From Flavobacterium sandaracinum (GTDB lineage Bacteria > Bacteroidota > Bacteroidia > Flavobacteriales > Flavobacteriaceae), in contig NZ_SMFN01000005.1 in NCBI RefSeq assembly GCF_004349135.1, positions 97,024 through 161,023 on the forward strand: a stretch of 64,000 nt of DNA, written 5' to 3'. The translations under genes were made by a program, and so were the position numbers. Below the pieces are notes generated by a model. That model saw nothing but the letters and a program-made list of their open reading frames with translations, ran no database searches and was not told the DNA's origin. Below, one piece after another: positions 9,240-17,610 of the stretch; the first letter of the stretch is position 1, and each line of letters opens with the position of its first letter.

Positions 9240-9536
9240 TTATTTTCTTCCTTTGATGCTAAGATCAATTAGAACCCTTGCGGCACCATTATCAGAATTT
9301 GCTGCATATCCCGCTACAAACACACCTTTTTTACCTGAAGTAGATTTGATGCCATAAACTGTTGCTTCGTCATCTGGATTGGTGTCTCCTTCGTAGCGGT
9401 AAATATGTTGAATTTCATAATGGCTTGGGTTTTTTACAATATCTTCATCATGAAGATTAAAATCAAAGGTAAATCCCATTTCATTCAAATCATCTAAAGC
9501 TTTAGAAACGGTGGCATAATGATACATATTTGACAT
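9240..9536 (-). CDS. Conserved small protein of unknown function
   Basis: A 98-residue soluble protein beginning [20 protein letters not shown]; a start at the fourth codon (MYHYATV) is equally possible. No signal peptide or membrane segment. Recognisable parts are an N-terminal helix, an acidic middle ([16 protein letters not shown]) and a glycine-rich strand-turn ([19 protein letters not shown]). Related small flavobacterial proteins are sometimes labelled phosphoribosylpyrophosphate synthetase, but no PRPP-binding motif is present, so I do not adopt that name. It stands alone, just upstream of and divergent from the RNase P RNA gene. Confidence 0.7.
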   Translation of the reverse strand: MSNMYHYATVSKALDDLNEMGFTFDFNLHDEDIVKNPSHYEIQHIYRYEGDTNPDDEATVYGIKSTSGKKGVFVAGYAANSDNGAARVLIDLSIKGRK

Positions 9537-9645
9537 AATAGAGATTTTTTAGTTATTTATTAAAGGTAACTATTTTATTGTGAATTGATTGTAAAAGGCT
9601 TGTTAAAGTAAGTAACAGTAAATGAAAAAAAAGAATTAAATAGTG

Positions 9646-9653
9646 TAAGTTTG
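9646..9653 (+). promoter_or_regulatory. -7 box of the RNase P RNA promoter
   Basis: TAAGTTTG matches the Bacteroidota -7 consensus TAnnTTTG and ends 4 bp before the first base of the P1 helix of the RNase P RNA, which suits initiation at about 9657-9660. No good TTTG is seen at the -33 position. Confidence 0.55.
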
Positions 9654-9655
9654 CA

Positions 9656-9988
9656 CCGCAGACCGCCTTATCGCCGTTTTGAGCAATCAAGAGGGAGGAA
9701 AGTCCGGACACCAGAGGGAAGCATAGCGGGTAACGCCCGTCGGTCTCGTCTTTACGGATGAGATTAGGACAAGTGCAACAGAAAGTATGTACAGGTAATG
9801 CTGTAGTGAAACCAGGTAAACTCTATGCGGTGAAATATCAAGTATATCAGCATTTAAGGGCTTCTCGTCCGTTGCTGAAGGGTAGATAGCTTGAGTCTCG
9901 TAGTAATATGAGATCTAGATAAATGATAAGGGGACACTGAAATAAATTCAGTGTTTACAGAATCCGGCTTATAGGTCTGCTTTTTTTT
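9656..9988 (+). ncRNA. rnpB: RNase P RNA
   Basis: Catalytic RNA of RNase P, which matures tRNA 5' ends. Hallmarks in order are: GCAGACC (9658-9664), which pairs with GGTCTGC (9974-9980) to form P1; GAGGAAAGTCCGGACACC near 9693; GACAAGTGCAACAGAAAGTA near 9768; GAAACCAGGTAAACTC near 9808; and the 3' core AGATAAATGATAAG with ACAGAATCCGGCTTATAG. A run of eight T directly after P1 (9981-9988) serves as terminator tail. Length of about 325 nt fits a bacterial type A RNA. Confidence 0.97.
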
Positions 9989-10066
9989 CAATGGGTTCTT
10001 CAGATTTACTTTTAAAAGCAAAAGAAATTTATTAAAGCAGCATTCTCCTTTTTGTTTCGTGCTATA

Positions 10067-11851
10067 CTATTCAATCGTCATTGATTTTAGTTTTGTTCTA
10101 TAAGCCTCCAGTGCTATAGATTTAGAAATAAAACCATAGTATTTTTCCTCTTTAAGAACAGGTAAAAATGCTTTTTTTGATTTCTCGAACTTGTTCATTA
10201 CTATTTCCATGCTGTCATCAGGTGAAATTATTTCAATAGGCGCAAGCATAATCTCTTTGACCAACGTATATTTTACGCGGTAGGAATTAAATATTATTTC
10301 TCGAATATCATTAAAGTGAACGATTCCTAATAAGTTTTGTTTTACATCAACTACACCAAATATTACTTGATTGGAATGGGAAATTAAATCTACTAGTCGT
10401 TCTAAATTTTCATCAGGAGTAACTGTTAAGAAATCAGTTTGTATGATGGAATTGGTCTCTAAAGTAGATAGCACATTGGTGTCTTTATTACTAGTAAAGG
10501 CATGTCCTTTTTCCACTAGCGTTTTAACATCCATGGAATGTTTTTCGAAACGTTTTGAAATCGCAAAACTAATAGAGGCCACAATCATTAAGGGAATCAT
10601 TAAGTTATAACCTCCAGTTATTTCTGCTATTAAGAATATCGCAGTCAACGGAGCATGAAACAAACCACTCAAGATTCCAGCCATACCAACCATAGTAAAA
10701 TTACTGATTGGCAAGTTAGTGAGCCCGGTTAAATTTAGAAATTTGGAAAAGAAAAATCCAACATAAGATCCTAGAAACAAGGAAGGAGCAAAGTTACCGC
10801 CGTTTCCACCGCTACTTAGGGTTATCCCTGTGGCAAAAACCTTTAGCATCATTGTGCTGCCTACAAAAAGTAATAGCGCCCAACTGTTGTCTCTAAACTC
10901 ACTAAACAACGTGTTTTCTAATAATTTTCCTGGATCACTCTCGGACAATGTTTTAATACTTTCATATCCTTCACCAAAAAGTGTAGGAAAAATAAAAATA
11001 AGTACCGCTAAAATGGAAGCTCCAAATAATGCTTTTTTATAGGGTGATAATTTTAGTCTTGCAAAGAAATGTTCTACTTTCTGGAAATTACGGGAATAGT
11101 ATATGGATATAAATCCTGTTAACAATCCTAACAAAATATAATAAATAATGTTATGATAATCAAAACTTTGTTGTTGTTTGAAGGACAACAAAATTTTCTC
11201 GTCTAATGCAATTACGGAGACCAAAGCACCTGTTGCAGCCGCAATCATGATGGGTGTAAAGGCTGCAATACTCACATCTACTAGCAATACCTCAATGGCA
11301 AATAAAACACCTGCAATTGGGGCGTTAAAAGCGGCGGCAATTCCGGCAGCAACGCCGCATCCTATTAGTAAAGTTCGGTCTTTGTAACTCAACTTGTATT
11401 TTTGTGCGTAATTCGAACCAAAAGCTGCACCAGTAATCACGATAGGACTTTCTAAACCAGCGGAACCTCCTAAACCAACGGTTAATGAACTGGTGACGAT
11501 TTGAGCGTACATTTGTTTTTTGGGAATAATACTTGCTTTTTTAGCGACAGCGTATAAAATTTGGGAAGTGCCTTTTTGGATTTTCCCTCCTAAAACTTTC
11601 TTAACCACTAAAACAGTCAATATGATACCTATGATAGGTAGAATACTATTAATGAACCCTAATTTCAAGATTCCGTTAACGTAAGTCGCGAATGAAAAAA
11701 CCCAGTGAGCAAACGTTTTTAGCACAATTACAGCAAATGCAGAAGAAATACCCACTAAAACGGCGGATAGAAATATAAACTGTTTTGGAGTCAATAAAGA
11801 CTGCGCAATTGCAATTACTGTTTCTAGTTTTGAAATATATTTTTTGAACAT
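10067..11851 (-). CDS. CLC-family chloride channel/transporter with CBS domains
   Basis: A 594-residue integral membrane protein: about ten hydrophobic segments in residues 20-425, then a cytoplasmic tail with two CBS domains (about 455-590; LTVTPDENLERLVDL and IISPDDSMEIVMNKF). CLC signatures are GGSAGLESPIV, carrying the external gating glutamate in place of GREGP, and GGNGGNFAPSLFLG (GxFxP). The internal proton glutamate of E. coli ClcA (FIIEEM) aligns with FAIEVL, so it is valine here, as in eukaryotic CLC channels. The protein may therefore be a chloride channel or uncoupled carrier rather than an H+/Cl- antiporter. CBS domains suggest control by adenine nucleotides. It is separated from the AlkD-like gene by 42 bp. 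Confidence 0.92.
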   Translation of the reverse strand: MFKKYISKLETVIAIAQSLLTPKQFIFLSAVLVGISSAFAVIVLKTFAHWVFSFATYVNGILKLGFINSILPIIGIILTVLVVKKVLGGKIQKGTSQILYAVAKKASIIPKKQMYAQIVTSSLTVGLGGSAGLESPIVITGAAFGSNYAQKYKLSYKDRTLLIGCGVAAGIAAAFNAPIAGVLFAIEVLLVDVSIAAFTPIMIAAATGALVSVIALDEKILLSFKQQQSFDYHNIIYYILLGLLTGFISIYYSRNFQKVEHFFARLKLSPYKKALFGASILAVLIFIFPTLFGEGYESIKTLSESDPGKLLENTLFSEFRDNSWALLLFVGSTMMLKVFATGITLSSGGNGGNFAPSLFLGSYVGFFFSKFLNLTGLTNLPISNFTMVGMAGILSGLFHAPLTAIFLIAEITGGYNLMIPLMIVASISFAISKRFEKHSMDVKTLVEKGHAFTSNKDTNVLSTLETNSIIQTDFLTVTPDENLERLVDLISHSNQVIFGVVDVKQNLLGIVHFNDIREIIFNSYRVKYTLVKEIMLAPIEIISPDDSMEIVMNKFEKSKKAFLPVLKEEKYYGFISKSIALEAYRTKLKSMTIE

Positions 11852-11893
11852 GATATTTTTTAAAGGGGATACAAAACTACTATTATTTTAATC

Positions 11894-12562
11894 CTAACAC
11901 ATATTTTTTAATGCTTCTTTTGTACTTAATTTTTTTAAATCATTGGATTTTACAAACGCTATAACGTCTTCAGGACTTGTTTTTGCATATTCTCGTAACG
12001 CCCAACCGATTGCTTTTTGAATAAAAAATTCTTTAGAATGGGAATGCTTTAAACATTCGGAAAATAAAAAATCAGCATTTGTTTTTTGTTTATAACCCAA
12101 TTGAAATAAAATTGCACTTCGATTCAACCACATATTTTTTGCTGTTGAAAATCGTTCTATTACCTTTTTGGTTTCTAATGGGAATTCCGTTAAATACTGA
12201 CCTAAAATGTACTTTGCAATCGTATCGACACTGTCCCACCAAGAATTATCTCTTATCAGTTTTTCAATCAGTTGAATATCTTCTTTTTTATATTTTCCTT
12301 TGCCTTCTTTTATCAAAATTTCAATGGCGCAATAATGAAATTCTCGTTCTATTTTTGAATATAATTCTGATACAATTGCTCCTGTATTTGCTGAAACTTC
12401 TTGTTTGTTTTCTTTCCAAATTTCCTTAAAAATACGCCTTCTTTCTTCCGTTTTTATCCCAAAAAAAGTAAAGTTGTTCTTCATGTATTTTGCCATCGCA
12501 AATGCATTTTTTGGATTTTTATTTGCTGTAAAAGCGCTTTCTAAGGCAAGTATAAAGTTCAT
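11894..12562 (-). CDS. AlkD-like DNA alkylation repair protein
   Basis: A 222-residue all-helical HEAT-like repeat protein of the AlkD family, whose members act as glycosylases on alkylated bases such as 3- and 7-methylpurines. Family landmarks are the N-terminal YMKNNFTFFGIKTEERR and the DNSWWDSVDTIAKYILG segment, whose Trp and Asp residues correspond to those lining the DNA-binding groove in AlkD. KAIGWALREYAKTSPE near the C-terminus is also typical. It carries no signal peptide. It lies between the CLC gene and ggt on the same strand, with a 53-bp gap to ggt and no functional link obvious. Confidence 0.9.
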   Translation of the reverse strand: MNFILALESAFTANKNPKNAFAMAKYMKNNFTFFGIKTEERRRIFKEIWKENKQEVSANTGAIVSELYSKIEREFHYCAIEILIKEGKGKYKKEDIQLIEKLIRDNSWWDSVDTIAKYILGQYLTEFPLETKKVIERFSTAKNMWLNRSAILFQLGYKQKTNADFLFSECLKHSHSKEFFIQKAIGWALREYAKTSPEDVIAFVKSNDLKKLSTKEALKNMC

Positions 12563-12615
12563 AAGTATTAATTTTTTCCGTCATCGTGAGCGCTTCCGAA
12601 GTTTGGGGAGAAGGA

Positions 12616-14301
12616 TTAAAATCCTACGGCTTTATCGTCTCCTCTAAAATCAGCACCACCTTCCATTTTGTTATTTGGTAAAACCAATATGGCATCCACT
12701 TTACCTATAACAGGAGTTGTCTTTTCATTGATTAAATATCCTTTTGATTTTAAGGTTCCAAATGTTTTAGTGTCGAAAGTGTTGGGTTCAAATGTGATCA
12801 AATCCGGTAACCATTGGTGATGAAAACGAGGCGCATTTACCGCTTCCTGCATACTCATACTGTATTCATAAACATTTAAAATGGTTTGCAATACTGATGT
12901 AATGATTGTTGAACCACCCGGAGAACCGACAACCATAAATAATTTACCGTTTTTCTCTACGATGGTGGGAGTCATGGAACTCAACATTCGTTTTTGTGGC
13001 GCAATACTGTTGGCCTCATTGCCCACTAATCCAAACATGTTAGGTTCACCTGGTTTGGCACTGAAATCGTCCATTTCGTTATTTAGGAAAAATCCCAATT
13101 CATCACAATAATATTTAGATCCATACCCATCATTAAGGGTGGTGGTTGACGAAACGGCGTTCCCAAATTGATCAACAATGGAATAATGTGTCGTCTCTGT
13201 ACTTTCATTATACGTCACTTTTCCTTCTTTTATTTCCGATGATAAATTGGCTTTTTCAAAACTAAAATTTGACATTCTTTGTTTCAAATAACCATCTGCC
13301 ATTAAAGCTTTCAAAGGGATTTTTACAAAATCAGGATCGCCCAGATAATAACTTCTGTCTGCGTAAGCGCGTCTTTCTGCTTCTACAATAACTTGAATGG
13401 CTTCGGTTGAATTATGGCCCATTTTTGCTAGGTCAAAAGGTGCAATCATTTTGAATATTTGAGCCAGACATATTCCGCCACTGCTGGGTGGAGGCATCGA
13501 GATTACCTTTAAATCTTTGTAGTCAAAAGTGAGTGGTGTTCTCCATTTGGCTTCGTATTGAGCCAAATCTTCTATCGTGATTATGGCTCCTTTTTCCTGA
13601 AGGTATTTCACTAATATTTTAGCAGTTTCTCCCTTGTAAAATTCATCTTTGCCATTTTTTGAAATTCTTTTCAATGTAGCGGCTAGTGCAGGATAGCGGA
13701 TGATATCATTTTCTTTAAAAGCCCTTGCAAATAAGGTCTTGTCTCCATTTACCTTGATGATTTTATCTCGATACGCAGCCAATCGGTCTTCTTGTTTTTT
13801 GGTAACAACAACTCCTCTTTCTGCTAGTGCAATAACAGGTTTCAGAATTTCTTCGATCGGTAATGTACCTAATTTTGCATGAACTGCAAAAACGCCGGCA
13901 ATTGTTCCGGGAACACCAATAGCTAGCGGAGATTCGGTACTCTTACCTTTTATTACATTTCCTTTTTCGTCTAGAAACATATTTTTTGTTGCTGCTAGTG
14001 GGGCTTTTTCTCGGTAATCTAGAGAACCAATTTCGCCATTTGCTTTTCGATACACCATAAAACCGCCACCGCCTAGATTTCCTGCAAACGGATAGGCAAC
14101 TGCCAAAGCCAATTCGGTAGCAACCATTGCATCAAAAGCATTGCCTCCATTTCTCATGATTTCAACACCAATTTTGGAAGCTTCTTCACGTGCCGAAACG
14201 ACCATCGCTTGATTAGACACTAATCCGGTGGGTTGAACACTATTTTGTTGGGTTTTGCAACCAATAGATAAAACACTCAATAGAATAATAATTTTTTTCA
14301 T
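12616..14301 (-). CDS. ggt: Gamma-glutamyltransferase, lipoprotein (copy A)
   Basis: A 561-residue Ntn hydrolase that cleaves and transfers the gamma-glutamyl group of glutathione and related peptides. It has a lipoprotein signal (LSVLSIGC, Cys15), so it is exported and lipid-anchored. The self-cleavage nucleophile is Thr370 in ETTHYSIVD, splitting the precursor into large and small subunits. SMTPTIV and VVGSPGGSTIITSVLQ match the small-subunit substrate loops, and PPSSGGICL lies in the large subunit. It follows a closely similar paralogue by only 15 bp and was probably produced by tandem duplication, with likely co-transcription. Confidence 0.95.
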   Translation of the reverse strand: MKKIIILLSVLSIGCKTQQNSVQPTGLVSNQAMVVSAREEASKIGVEIMRNGGNAFDAMVATELALAVAYPFAGNLGGGGFMVYRKANGEIGSLDYREKAPLAATKNMFLDEKGNVIKGKSTESPLAIGVPGTIAGVFAVHAKLGTLPIEEILKPVIALAERGVVVTKKQEDRLAAYRDKIIKVNGDKTLFARAFKENDIIRYPALAATLKRISKNGKDEFYKGETAKILVKYLQEKGAIITIEDLAQYEAKWRTPLTFDYKDLKVISMPPPSSGGICLAQIFKMIAPFDLAKMGHNSTEAIQVIVEAERRAYADRSYYLGDPDFVKIPLKALMADGYLKQRMSNFSFEKANLSSEIKEGKVTYNESTETTHYSIVDQFGNAVSSTTTLNDGYGSKYYCDELGFFLNNEMDDFSAKPGEPNMFGLVGNEANSIAPQKRMLSSMTPTIVEKNGKLFMVVGSPGGSTIITSVLQTILNVYEYSMSMQEAVNAPRFHHQWLPDLITFEPNTFDTKTFGTLKSKGYLINEKTTPVIGKVDAILVLPNNKMEGGADFRGDDKAVGF

Positions 14302-14316
14302 TTTCAGTATATAAAT

Positions 14317-16002
14317 TTAAAAACCAACGGCTTTGTTATCGCCTCTTTTATCAGCGCCACCTTCCAATTTGCCGTTTGAAAGAACCAAAACGGCATCGAC
14401 TTCGCCAATAATTTCTTTATTTTTTTCATTGATGCGATAGCCTTTTTTCTTCAAATCAATCAATAGTTTTTTATCGAAAGAATTGGGTTCAAAAGTAATC
14501 TCATCTGGCATCCACTGATGGTGAAATCTTGGAGCATTTACGGCTTCTTGCATACTCATTCCAAATTCATAGACATTCAATATCGTTTGTAAAACGGATG
14601 TAATTATAGTGGAACCTCCCGGCGTTCCTAAAACCATGAAAAGTTTTCCTTCTTTTTCAACAATCGTTGGCGTCATAGAACTCAACATTCTTTTTCCTGG
14701 AGCGATGCTGTTGGCTTCACTTCCCGTAAGACCATATAAATTAGGGATACCTGGTTTTGCACTGAAATCGTCCATTTGATTATTCAAAAAGAAACCTAAT
14801 TCGTCGCAATATATTTTTGACCCATAATTATCATTTAAAGTTGTAGTTGCTGACACTGCATTGCCGGCAGCATCAATTATAGAATAATGCGTAGTTTGGT
14901 TGCTTTCATATCCTTTGATTGTTCCATGCGCAATATCAGAGGATTTTGAAGCTTGATCAAATGAAAAATCCTTCATTCTTTTTTCTAAGTACGGTGGGCT
15001 TACTAATTCTTTTATTGGAAGTTTTACAAAATCCGGATCACCCAAGAAATAATTCCTGTCCGCATAGGCTCTGCGTTCAGCTTCTGTAAGTACTTGGACT
15101 GTTTTTAAGCTGTTGTGTCCCATTTGTGAAAGGTTGAAAGGGGCAATCATTTTCATAATTTGATTCAGACAAATTCCACCGCTGCTTGGTGGTGACATCG
15201 ACGTGATTTTTAAATTTTTATACTGAAAAGTAATTGGAGTTCTCCACTTCGCATTGTAACTATTTAAATCTTCCATTGTGGCATTTCCACCTTTTTTAGC
15301 CAGAAAAGCAATCAGTTTTTCAGCTGTTTCACCTTTGTAAAACTCATCGCGACCATTTTTCGCAATTCGTTTAAGTGTTGCTGCTAGTGCGGTATATTTT
15401 ATAGTGTCATTTTCTTTATAAACTTTGGAAAACAAACTATTTTTACCATTACTTTTCACAAAGGAGGCTCTATAATAAGCCAAACTTTCGGCTTGAAATT
15501 TAGTGACAACAACACCTCTTTCTGCCAAAGCAATTACGGGTTTTAGAATTTCACTGATGGGTAAAGAACCATATTTTTTGTGTACTTCAAATATTCCAGC
15601 TATTGTTCCCGGAATTCCAGATGCCAAAGCCGTTGCTCTACTTTTTCCTTCTATTACATTTCCTTTTTTGTCCAGAAACATATCTTTAGAAGCTGCCAAA
15701 GGAGCTTTTTCTCTATAATCGATAGCTCCCGTTTCGCCATTGGCTTTTCTGAAAACCATAAAACCACCACCACCAATATTTCCAGCTTGTGGATGTGAAA
15801 CTGCCAAAGCCAATTCTGTGGCAACCATCGCGTCAAAAGCATTTCCACCTTTTTTTAGGATTGCAACTCCAATTTGCGAAGCTTCTTCCCGAGCTGAAAC
15901 TACCATAGCTTTTGAAGTTACTAAGCCGGTAGGTTCTACCGTTTTTTCATTCGATTTACAGCTTAGAATTGCTAAGGAAAGGAAGAGAATTATTTTTTTC
16001 AT
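14317..16002 (-). CDS. ggt: Gamma-glutamyltransferase, lipoprotein (copy B)
   Basis: A 561-residue paralogue of the downstream gene, of exactly equal length and with most residues identical over the whole protein. Lipoprotein signal SLAILSC (Cys16). The autoprocessing Thr is again residue 370 (QTTHYSIID), and GTPGGSTIITSVLQ, SMTPTIV and PPSSGGICL are conserved, so both copies should be active. Differences are scattered (for example NQMDDF against NEMDDF), which points to an old duplication. It is first in the pair and transcribed from the 16003-16150 side. Confidence 0.95.
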   Translation of the reverse strand: MKKIILFLSLAILSCKSNEKTVEPTGLVTSKAMVVSAREEASQIGVAILKKGGNAFDAMVATELALAVSHPQAGNIGGGGFMVFRKANGETGAIDYREKAPLAASKDMFLDKKGNVIEGKSRATALASGIPGTIAGIFEVHKKYGSLPISEILKPVIALAERGVVVTKFQAESLAYYRASFVKSNGKNSLFSKVYKENDTIKYTALAATLKRIAKNGRDEFYKGETAEKLIAFLAKKGGNATMEDLNSYNAKWRTPITFQYKNLKITSMSPPSSGGICLNQIMKMIAPFNLSQMGHNSLKTVQVLTEAERRAYADRNYFLGDPDFVKLPIKELVSPPYLEKRMKDFSFDQASKSSDIAHGTIKGYESNQTTHYSIIDAAGNAVSATTTLNDNYGSKIYCDELGFFLNNQMDDFSAKPGIPNLYGLTGSEANSIAPGKRMLSSMTPTIVEKEGKLFMVLGTPGGSTIITSVLQTILNVYEFGMSMQEAVNAPRFHHQWMPDEITFEPNSFDKKLLIDLKKKGYRINEKNKEIIGEVDAVLVLSNGKLEGGADKRGDNKAVGF

Positions 16003-16072
16003 TTTTAAGATGGTATTTTGGTTTTATGTGTAAAGTTGTGGTTGTTTTTATTATGTATTACTTCAAATGTTC

Positions 16073-16093
16073 TAACCACATAGAGACATAGAA
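16073..16093 (+). repeat. Left inverted repeat around the GxxExxY pseudogene
   Basis: TAACCACATAGAGACATAGA followed by A at 16093. Its reverse complement recurs at 16769-16789 with one mismatch (AGAG against AGAA). Together the two enclose the dead GxxExxY gene. Confidence 0.75.
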
Positions 16094-16150
16094 TATTAGT
16101 TTGTATATTAAGAAGCTTCGCTTAATATTAGATTTCATAGGTGGATTTAT

Positions 16151-16564
16151 TTATTCTTTTGGTAAGATTTTATAAAATTCATTAACAAAAATCCTTTGTC
16201 CCTCCTTGAAAATATTAAACCAATTAAAATTTATCAAAATACCTTTCGGTGATTTTAATAATTTCATGTGATTCAAAAGTTTAGCTTAAAAAGCAGGATG
16301 GATTTCTGAAACGGCTTTAAATTCAATAACAATCAAGTTTTCAATTAACAAATCACATCTAAAATCAGATTCCATCATTTTGCCCTTGTAAATTACAGGT
16401 ATTTTATGCTCTGAAATAAAATTAATATTTCTTAACCTTAATTCCTCTTTCATTCATTGATGATAAACACTTTCTAGTAAGCCTCTACCCATGATTTTAT
16501 GAACTTCTATTGCCGCACCAATAATTTGAAAGCTTAAATCATTAAGATATTTTTGTGTAATCAT
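16151..16564 (-). pseudogene. GxxExxY (PDDEXK_3) protein, broken by two stop codons
   Basis: A single frame of 137 codons runs from ATG at 16564 to TAA at 16151 and is broken only by TGA at codon 37 (16454-16456) and TAA at codon 93 (16286-16288). The encoded text is the GxxExxY family: MITQKYLNDLSFQIIGAAIE, then GRGLLESVYHQ (the GxxExxY motif), then a PD-(D/E)XK-like core FRCDLLIENLIVIEFKAV with Asp71, Glu81 and Lys83. Family members usually have an ordinary residue at both stop positions, so these look like nonsense mutations. Molecular function of the family is not known. The gene sits inside a 21-bp inverted repeat pair. Confidence 0.9.
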
Positions 16565-16768
16565 TCCTTAGACTATTTCAAATTAATACTATTTTTAGAC
16601 TGTTATATCTTTAAACGAATACCAACAGGTATAATTTATTTTTCAGATTTTTTTTGAAAACACAGTAACAACTAAATTTTATAGCTATCTAATTTTCAAA
16701 AATATTTCGTTTCTAAATCATAAATTGTAACTCTGTTAATCCAAGAATTGGACTATAGATTTCTTTTT

Positions 16769-16789
16769 TTCTATGTTTCTATGTGGTTA
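16769..16789 (-). repeat. Right inverted repeat around the GxxExxY pseudogene
   Basis: Read on the minus strand this is TAACCACATAGAAACATAGA followed by A, matching the left repeat at 20 of 21 positions in opposite orientation. Confidence 0.75.
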
Positions 16790-16907
16790 ATTTTCATTTA
16801 ATTTATTTCAAAAATTTTAATTATCTTATATAAGAATGTAGGTAAATTTATTATCTCAATTTTAACCAATTAAGAAAAATCTATATTTTTATGTGATAAC
16901 ATTGTAA

Positions 16908-17492
16908 TCATTCATCAAGTATTTTTTGTTTTACAAAAGTCCTCAGTTGTTCAAAGAATGCTGTAAACTCGTTTTCAAAATCCGTGTAAAACTCTTGTAG
17001 TTCTGTTGTAGCAAACCGCATGTTTGATTGATTTTTTGTCCGGCTATCCATTTGCGTTAAAATGTGGTCAATTCCACTGATTGTTTGGTAACTTACCAAC
17101 CAATTTTCCTTAAATAGAATAGGCATTATTTTTATGGTTCTTTCCGAAAGCACGTTGTTGTTATCCCGTAAAGATTGATAAAAACGCTCAACGAAATCCT
17201 CCAGTTTTTCATCGGAATAACTACTCCAATTTTTAGCTAAAAAATGATCGTAAAAAATATCTACAATCACTCCAGCATAATGGTGATAATGCTGATGAAG
17301 ACGTTTCGTACTTTGTCTAAAAACAGGATGTGCATCTGTAAACGTATCAATGGCACGGTGCAGTATGATTCCTTTTTGAATTTCTAATGGATAACTTTCA
17401 AAATGTTTTCCCCGAATTCCATCGGCCATGAAGTTACCAATTTTAAGTAGATCATTGTTGCCAGAAAGATAGATGTGTGCTAAAAAATTCAT
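16908..17492 (-). CDS. AcpH-like acyl carrier protein phosphodiesterase
   Basis: A 194-residue all-helical protein of the DUF479/AcpH family (HD-related fold), thought to remove the phosphopantetheine arm from acyl carrier protein. Family signatures are MNFLAHIYLSGNNDLLKIGN, FMADGIRGKHF, HRAIDTFTDAHPVFRQSTKR and VIVDIFYDHFLAKNW, which contain the conserved His and Asp residues of the metal site. No signal peptide, so cytoplasmic. It is divergent from glmM, with 118 bp between the start codons for both promoters. Confidence 0.88.
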   Translation of the reverse strand: MNFLAHIYLSGNNDLLKIGNFMADGIRGKHFESYPLEIQKGIILHRAIDTFTDAHPVFRQSTKRLHQHYHHYAGVIVDIFYDHFLAKNWSSYSDEKLEDFVERFYQSLRDNNNVLSERTIKIMPILFKENWLVSYQTISGIDHILTQMDSRTKNQSNMRFATTELQEFYTDFENEFTAFFEQLRTFVKQKILDE

Positions 17493-17610
17493 TCGCCTAA
17501 TTTAGGAATTTAAATGATGAATTTGAAATCTAATTGACTTTTGTAATCCGTCAATTATTATATTTGTAGGCAATTTAAAATTTACAATTCAAAAATTAAA
17601 ATAATAAGCA

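Larger units (their letters stand above)
16003..16907. other. 905-bp region holding a decayed insertion
   Basis: No intact gene. The region holds a pair of 21-bp inverted repeats (16073-16093 and 16769-16789) flanking a dead GxxExxY gene (16151-16564), annotated separately. The AT-rich parts at 16565-16768 and 16790-16907 show nothing else that I recognise. Confidence 0.7.

Noticed and set aside
9537..10066. tRNA or tmRNA in the gap before the CLC gene
   Set aside because: The conserved segments are those of RNase P RNA; no tRNA cloverleaf or tag peptide was seen.
10371..11387. Plus-strand frames inside the CLC gene
   Set aside because: Antisense to a full-length CLC protein with complete motifs; no recognisable domain.
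15503..16033. Overlapping plus-strand frames opposite ggt copy B
   Set aside because: Shadow frames; the minus-strand protein is intact and matches its tandem paralogue.
16073..16789. Complete insertion sequence
   Set aside because: Inverted repeats are present, but no transposase gene or remnant lies between them; only the GxxExxY pseudogene was found.
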